In this document: in pieces, positions 61,193-64,000 of the stretch | Position numbering within the stretch: position 1 is the first letter of the stretch | Layout: every line of letters starts with the position of its first letter | Source of the DNA: Methanosarcina mazei S-6 | GTDB taxonomy: Archaea; Halobacteriota; Methanosarcinia; Methanosarcinales; Methanosarcinaceae | Direction: 5' to 3' | Assembly (NCBI RefSeq): GCF_000970205.1 | Contig: NZ_CP009512.1 | Span: 3,472,001 to 3,536,000, forward strand | DNA length: 64,000 nucleotides | Position numbers and translations under genes: made by a program | Notes under the pieces: model-generated | Databases searched by the model: none | Told to the model about the DNA's origin: nothing | The model's input: the letters and a program-made list of their open reading frames with translations, nothing else

Positions 61193-62186
61193 GCTTTTAC
61201 ACTCTCCATGTTAATAGTTCAAGTTTGTTTAAGGATCTAATTATCGGCTAGCCTGAGCCCTATATCCGGACATCGGAGCAAAAACTGAGTTGATGAACAG
61301 GCTGAGTTCCCGAACAAACTTTAACCCGCGAATAAACGGATATGGAAACCTGTTTTAGCCCCAGTAAATTAGACCCCTTACATAACCGAAGAACCTCAAT
61401 AATCCGGCACCCTTCCGGATTAGAGGAATAAAACTTCTGGACCCATAAAGAGGACACCAGATCAGAGAAATATATGCTCAAAACAATATAAATTGTTCTC
61501 TTTCTTAACTTAATACAATTTTTACGGCGTAACAGTTTAAAATCTGCCCAGGATTGAGCATCAATAGGGACAGTAAGTTTGATTCTGTGATCTCTGCATA
61601 TCAGTCCCTTCAGTAATTGCGCAGGTTTCGACTTGATCAGCATAATTTAGATTCGCCCATCTGTGCACCGGCATCCACCCACAAACCCGCAAGTACACGA
61701 TTTCGCGCATATTTGTGGGGCTTAAAGCTTCAATGATCAAGTCATCCCTGTAAAATGTGATCTCTCCGGCGCTACGCAGGACGTGGATGTCTACCTGTTT
61801 TCTCACTCGCTCAGCAAATCCTAATTTTTGCCCAATGTATATTCTCGCATGAATTTGGCTCTATCCTGAGTTATATAAATACCATCTGACTATCTTAATC
61901 GATTGCCATCATAGAATTATGATCTGGCTGTCGTACCGAGTCCCGAATATAGACTTGAAAATGGGTTTCAACTTGCTGGCTTGATGATCTAGACAAATTG
62001 GGAGGATTTGACAGGACGGAGTGAGGACTGCTTGGATGAGCTGTGAAGAAGTTCGAGATTTCTGGCAGGTTATGGCAGACTAGCCCATTTTTCAGCCTGC
62101 CAGCTGGGAGCACAGCGAAAATATGTTTTTTCCGGTGGAAGTGTACCACGTCACTCGTTGCGACTGGTAGACTAAGTAATTATTGT
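61193..62186. other. Intergenic, ~1 kb
   Basis: No gene that I can support. A minus-strand frame (61561-61806, 81 codons) has no family likeness but a fairly normal composition, and could be a remnant or a small unknown gene. 62020-62110 is richer in G+C than its surroundings and contains the short inverted repeat GGCAGGTTATGGCAG/CTGCCAGCTGG, perhaps a decayed element or terminator for the NosD-like gene. Confidence 0.4.
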
Positions 62187-63194
62187 TTAAACCCAAAAAT
62201 CTTCGGATCCAATTTTAGGAGTTATTGGTTCGTCTGCATTATCTATTTCGCCTTCTAATGTATTGTTTGTGCTGTTAAAACCATAGGTTACTTTAATTTC
62301 AGTATTTAAACCTCCAGTGTTACCTTGCAATGTGTTATTTTGAGAATGATAAATTATAACTGAAAACGAATATCCACCTTTTACAATAATGTTATTAAGA
62401 ACTTTATTATTATTTGAATTAATAAGACTGAGGCTGAAATAGTTATCCAGAATCGAGTTATTATTTAGCTCATTGTTAGAAGAATTAGTAAGGTTTATAC
62501 CCTCCCAGTATTTTAATATAGTATTATTTATTAACCTGTTATTATTTGAATCTTCTAAACAAATTCCTCCTATTCCTCCTCCTCCATTATCTAATTTGGC
62601 AATTAGTCCAAAACAGGAGAAATTATTGTTACTTACTTGGTTATTAGTAGAATTGTTTAAATAAATTCCAAAAAAGTTGTCATTTATTTCATTATTATCT
62701 TGAGTATTTCTGTTTGAATTATTAATGTAAATGCCATACATATTATAACTTAATTTATTTCCAGTTATGTTACAACCAGACCCACTACAATAGATGCCAG
62801 ATTTATTCTGTGATCCAGTTATATTAAAGCCACTAACCGTTACGTTGTTTGCAGTAATCTTAAATACATCTCTCTCTGGGTCTGCAGCCTGAATTATCGC
62901 GTTTTCATGCTTCCTTTCCTTCGAGATTATACTCAGAGGTTTATCGATAGCCAAATTTTCTTTATATAATCCCGAGTAAACAGTAACAGTACCACCGGAA
63001 CAAACATTGTCTATTGCCTGTTGTATTGAATCTCCCGAATGTACATCAATATTTATCGAGCTATTGTTAATATTTTCAAAAGATTTTTGGGGATATATGC
63101 AATTACCATTTGTATTGAAAATATATAGCATTGAAGCAAAAAAAATTAACAATAAGACGAATGTTAGTTTTATATTGATTTTTTTAAGTGGCAT
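62187..63194 (-). CDS. NosD-like right-handed beta-helix protein
   Basis: 335 residues from the ATG at 63194 (AGAGAT upstream). An N-terminal hydrophobic helix (LTFVLLLIFFASMLYIF) is a signal or anchor. The next part, DVHSGDSIQQAIDNVCSGGTVTVYSGLYKENLAI, is the pectate-lyase/NosD opening, and residues ~120-320 consist of Asn-rich rungs of ~23 residues (for example NNSTNNQVSNNNFS, DSNNNRLINNTILKYWEG). Such surface-exposed helices are common in Methanosarcina envelopes. Carbohydrate or metal binding is possible. A C39-like peptidase gene ends 32 bp upstream. Confidence 0.85.
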   Translation of the reverse strand: MPLKKINIKLTFVLLLIFFASMLYIFNTNGNCIYPQKSFENINNSSINIDVHSGDSIQQAIDNVCSGGTVTVYSGLYKENLAIDKPLSIISKERKHENAIIQAADPERDVFKITANNVTVSGFNITGSQNKSGIYCSGSGCNITGNKLSYNMYGIYINNSNRNTQDNNEINDNFFGIYLNNSTNNQVSNNNFSCFGLIAKLDNGGGGIGGICLEDSNNNRLINNTILKYWEGINLTNSSNNELNNNSILDNYFSLSLINSNNNKVLNNIIVKGGYSFSVIIYHSQNNTLQGNTGGLNTEIKVTYGFNSTNNTLEGEIDNADEPITPKIGSEDFWV

Positions 63195-63226
63195 AATTAT
63201 CTCTTCTTTCAAAAATAAATGGGTGA

Positions 63227-64000
63227 TTAAGGTCTCACCCATGTTGCTGTTGAACTGTTCCAATTTCCAAAAGTAATGTAATGTTCACTTGAATCCCATC
63301 CATCATGAAGGTAAGCATAAACAGTTGTACCCGAGATACCATAACCTACACATGTAACAGAATGGTTTTTATATGCACCAGTATGTCCGCTTCCAACCCC
63401 GCCACCTTGCATACTCAAGACAAATGGTCTAGTGGTATTAATTTCTGACATGAGTTCAGATTTAGTCAAGGTATAGTCATTTACAGAATTAAAGTTCGAA
63501 TATCCATGATTATCACAAACTGTATTTATACCATCATCAATTTTGGACACGGATGTACTATAGTTATAAGTTCCCATCGCTGTTGCTAACTCCGACATTA
63601 GTGTGTTACCAGTTGGAAAGTTTGGATATCCATTCCCGTCCCAATACCCCAGAACCATACCACCCGCAGTTGGAGCGCAGCCATAAGTAAGCGCGAGATA
63701 ATAAGGAACACCAGATATTTTTTTATAATAACCAACCGCTTGAGTTGAGTAAGTACTTTCTGTACTTGATACTGTTCCTATCTCATCACTTTCCTCTACC
63801 ACTTGGTCTTCTAAATAATTCCATGCTTCTTCGATTTCATCACTGTTAACAGTTTCTACTTTAACAGTTTTTACTTTATCTTTGCTGGTGTTAGAAACAT
63901 TTTCAGCACACTCGATATTTGATGTAACGAGATCTACAACAACTTTCTTTTTATTTCCGTTTTTACTATCTAGAAGACTGTATTGAGTATAGTAGAATGT
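63227..64000 (-). CDS. C39-like cysteine peptidase domain protein, partial
   Basis: The frame is open to the window edge; its start lies beyond 64000 and 257 residues are visible. The C-terminal ~170 residues form a papain-like C39 domain: YGCAPTAGGMVLGYWD with the presumed catalytic Cys, NHSVTCVGYG with the His, and LHDGWDSS with the Asp. The visible N-terminal part (YTQYSLLDSKNGNKKKVVVD..., then a Ser/Thr-rich linker) looks like an inhibitory or secretory prodomain. Probably extracellular. The pairing with a beta-helix surface protein suggests envelope remodelling (inference). Confidence 0.85.
   Translation of the reverse strand, partial: TFYYTQYSLLDSKNGNKKKVVVDLVTSNIECAENVSNTSKDKVKTVKVETVNSDEIEEAWNYLEDQVVEESDEIGTVSSTESTYSTQAVGYYKKISGVPYYLALTYGCAPTAGGMVLGYWDGNGYPNFPTGNTLMSELATAMGTYNYSTSVSKIDDGINTVCDNHGYSNFNSVNDYTLTKSELMSEINTTRPFVLSMQGGGVGSGHTGAYKNHSVTCVGYGISGTTVYAYLHDGWDSSEHYITFGNWNSSTATWVRP

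Noticed and set aside
61561-61806. Minus-strand ORF of 81 codons
   Set aside because: Composition is nearly normal but there is no recognisable family, ribosome-binding site or neighbour link; kept only as a remark in the intergenic entry.

Overview
The window is archaeal and almost certainly from a Methanosarcina chromosome. The main evidence is the membrane-bound heterodisulfide reductase pair HdrE-HdrD, a CofD enzyme for coenzyme F420, a DmrX-type dihydromethanopterin reductase, a methanogenesis-marker-9 protein, an Sep-tRNA:Cys-tRNA synthase, an archaeal exosome Csl4 subunit, an archaeal RNase P RNA, and AT-rich intergenic DNA with TATA-box promoters. The species cannot be fixed from the sequence alone.

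Layout. 1-4.2 kb: the end of a PaaI-like thioesterase, tRNA-Gly(CCC), an ATP-dependent DNA ligase and a PolX-family polymerase with a PHP domain. 4.2-11.1 kb: a block with a bacterial look, made of a frameshifted anaerobic sulfatase-maturating radical-SAM enzyme, a Cys-type sulfatase, a CPA1 Na+/H+ antiporter, an MscS channel and an HdeD-like membrane protein. 11.3-20 kb: mobile-element zone with an IS1634-type element, a MITE-like inverted repeat, an IS200-type element inserted in a 17-bp tandem-repeat tract, and an IS66-type element with an exact 8-bp target duplication whose transposase has a frameshift and an in-frame UAG. Between these lie a 2H phosphoesterase/HAD pair, a DAP-decarboxylase-like enzyme and a DUF2148 protein. 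20-26 kb: information processing and tRNA-dependent cysteine synthesis (regulator, SepCysS, then a minus-strand series Hpt, Dph2, a METTL5-like methyltransferase, Csl4 and RpoL). 26-32.5 kb: a secreted tandem FmdE-domain protein, CofD, an HD phosphohydrolase, an LpdD-like/UbiX pair and tRNA-Pro(UGG). 32.5-34 kb: 1.5 kb without an intact gene.

34-42 kb: an accessory-looking group with NurA-HerA, a RelE-type toxin-antitoxin pair, a cytoplasmic aerolysin/ETX-MTX2-like putative pore former, a coiled-coil protein, two paralogous PD-(D/E)XK nuclease-like proteins and a PHP phosphoesterase. This is the most likely place for an undescribed (possibly defence or conflict) system, but that is inference. 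43-49 kb: a complete five-gene Dpp/Nik-type ABC importer. 49-53 kb: a four-gene operon (marker-9 DUS-like protein, CitG-like protein, DUF447, DmrX) that fits tetrahydromethanopterin or one-carbon cofactor metabolism. 53.3-53.7 kb: RNase P RNA. 53.8-57.8 kb: two FAD oxidoreductases and two paralogous DUF116 proteins. 57.9-61.2 kb: hdrED and a small siroheme sulfite-reductase-like protein. 62-64 kb: a NosD-like beta-helix protein and a C39-like cysteine peptidase that runs off the window.

How it works together: HdrED is the terminal CoM-S-S-CoB reductase of methanogenesis. CofD and DmrX supply or reduce its C1 and electron cofactors, and the ABC importer could bring in nickel or peptides. Many intergenic regions carry short tandem repeats of 10-22 bp, a recurring feature of this window.
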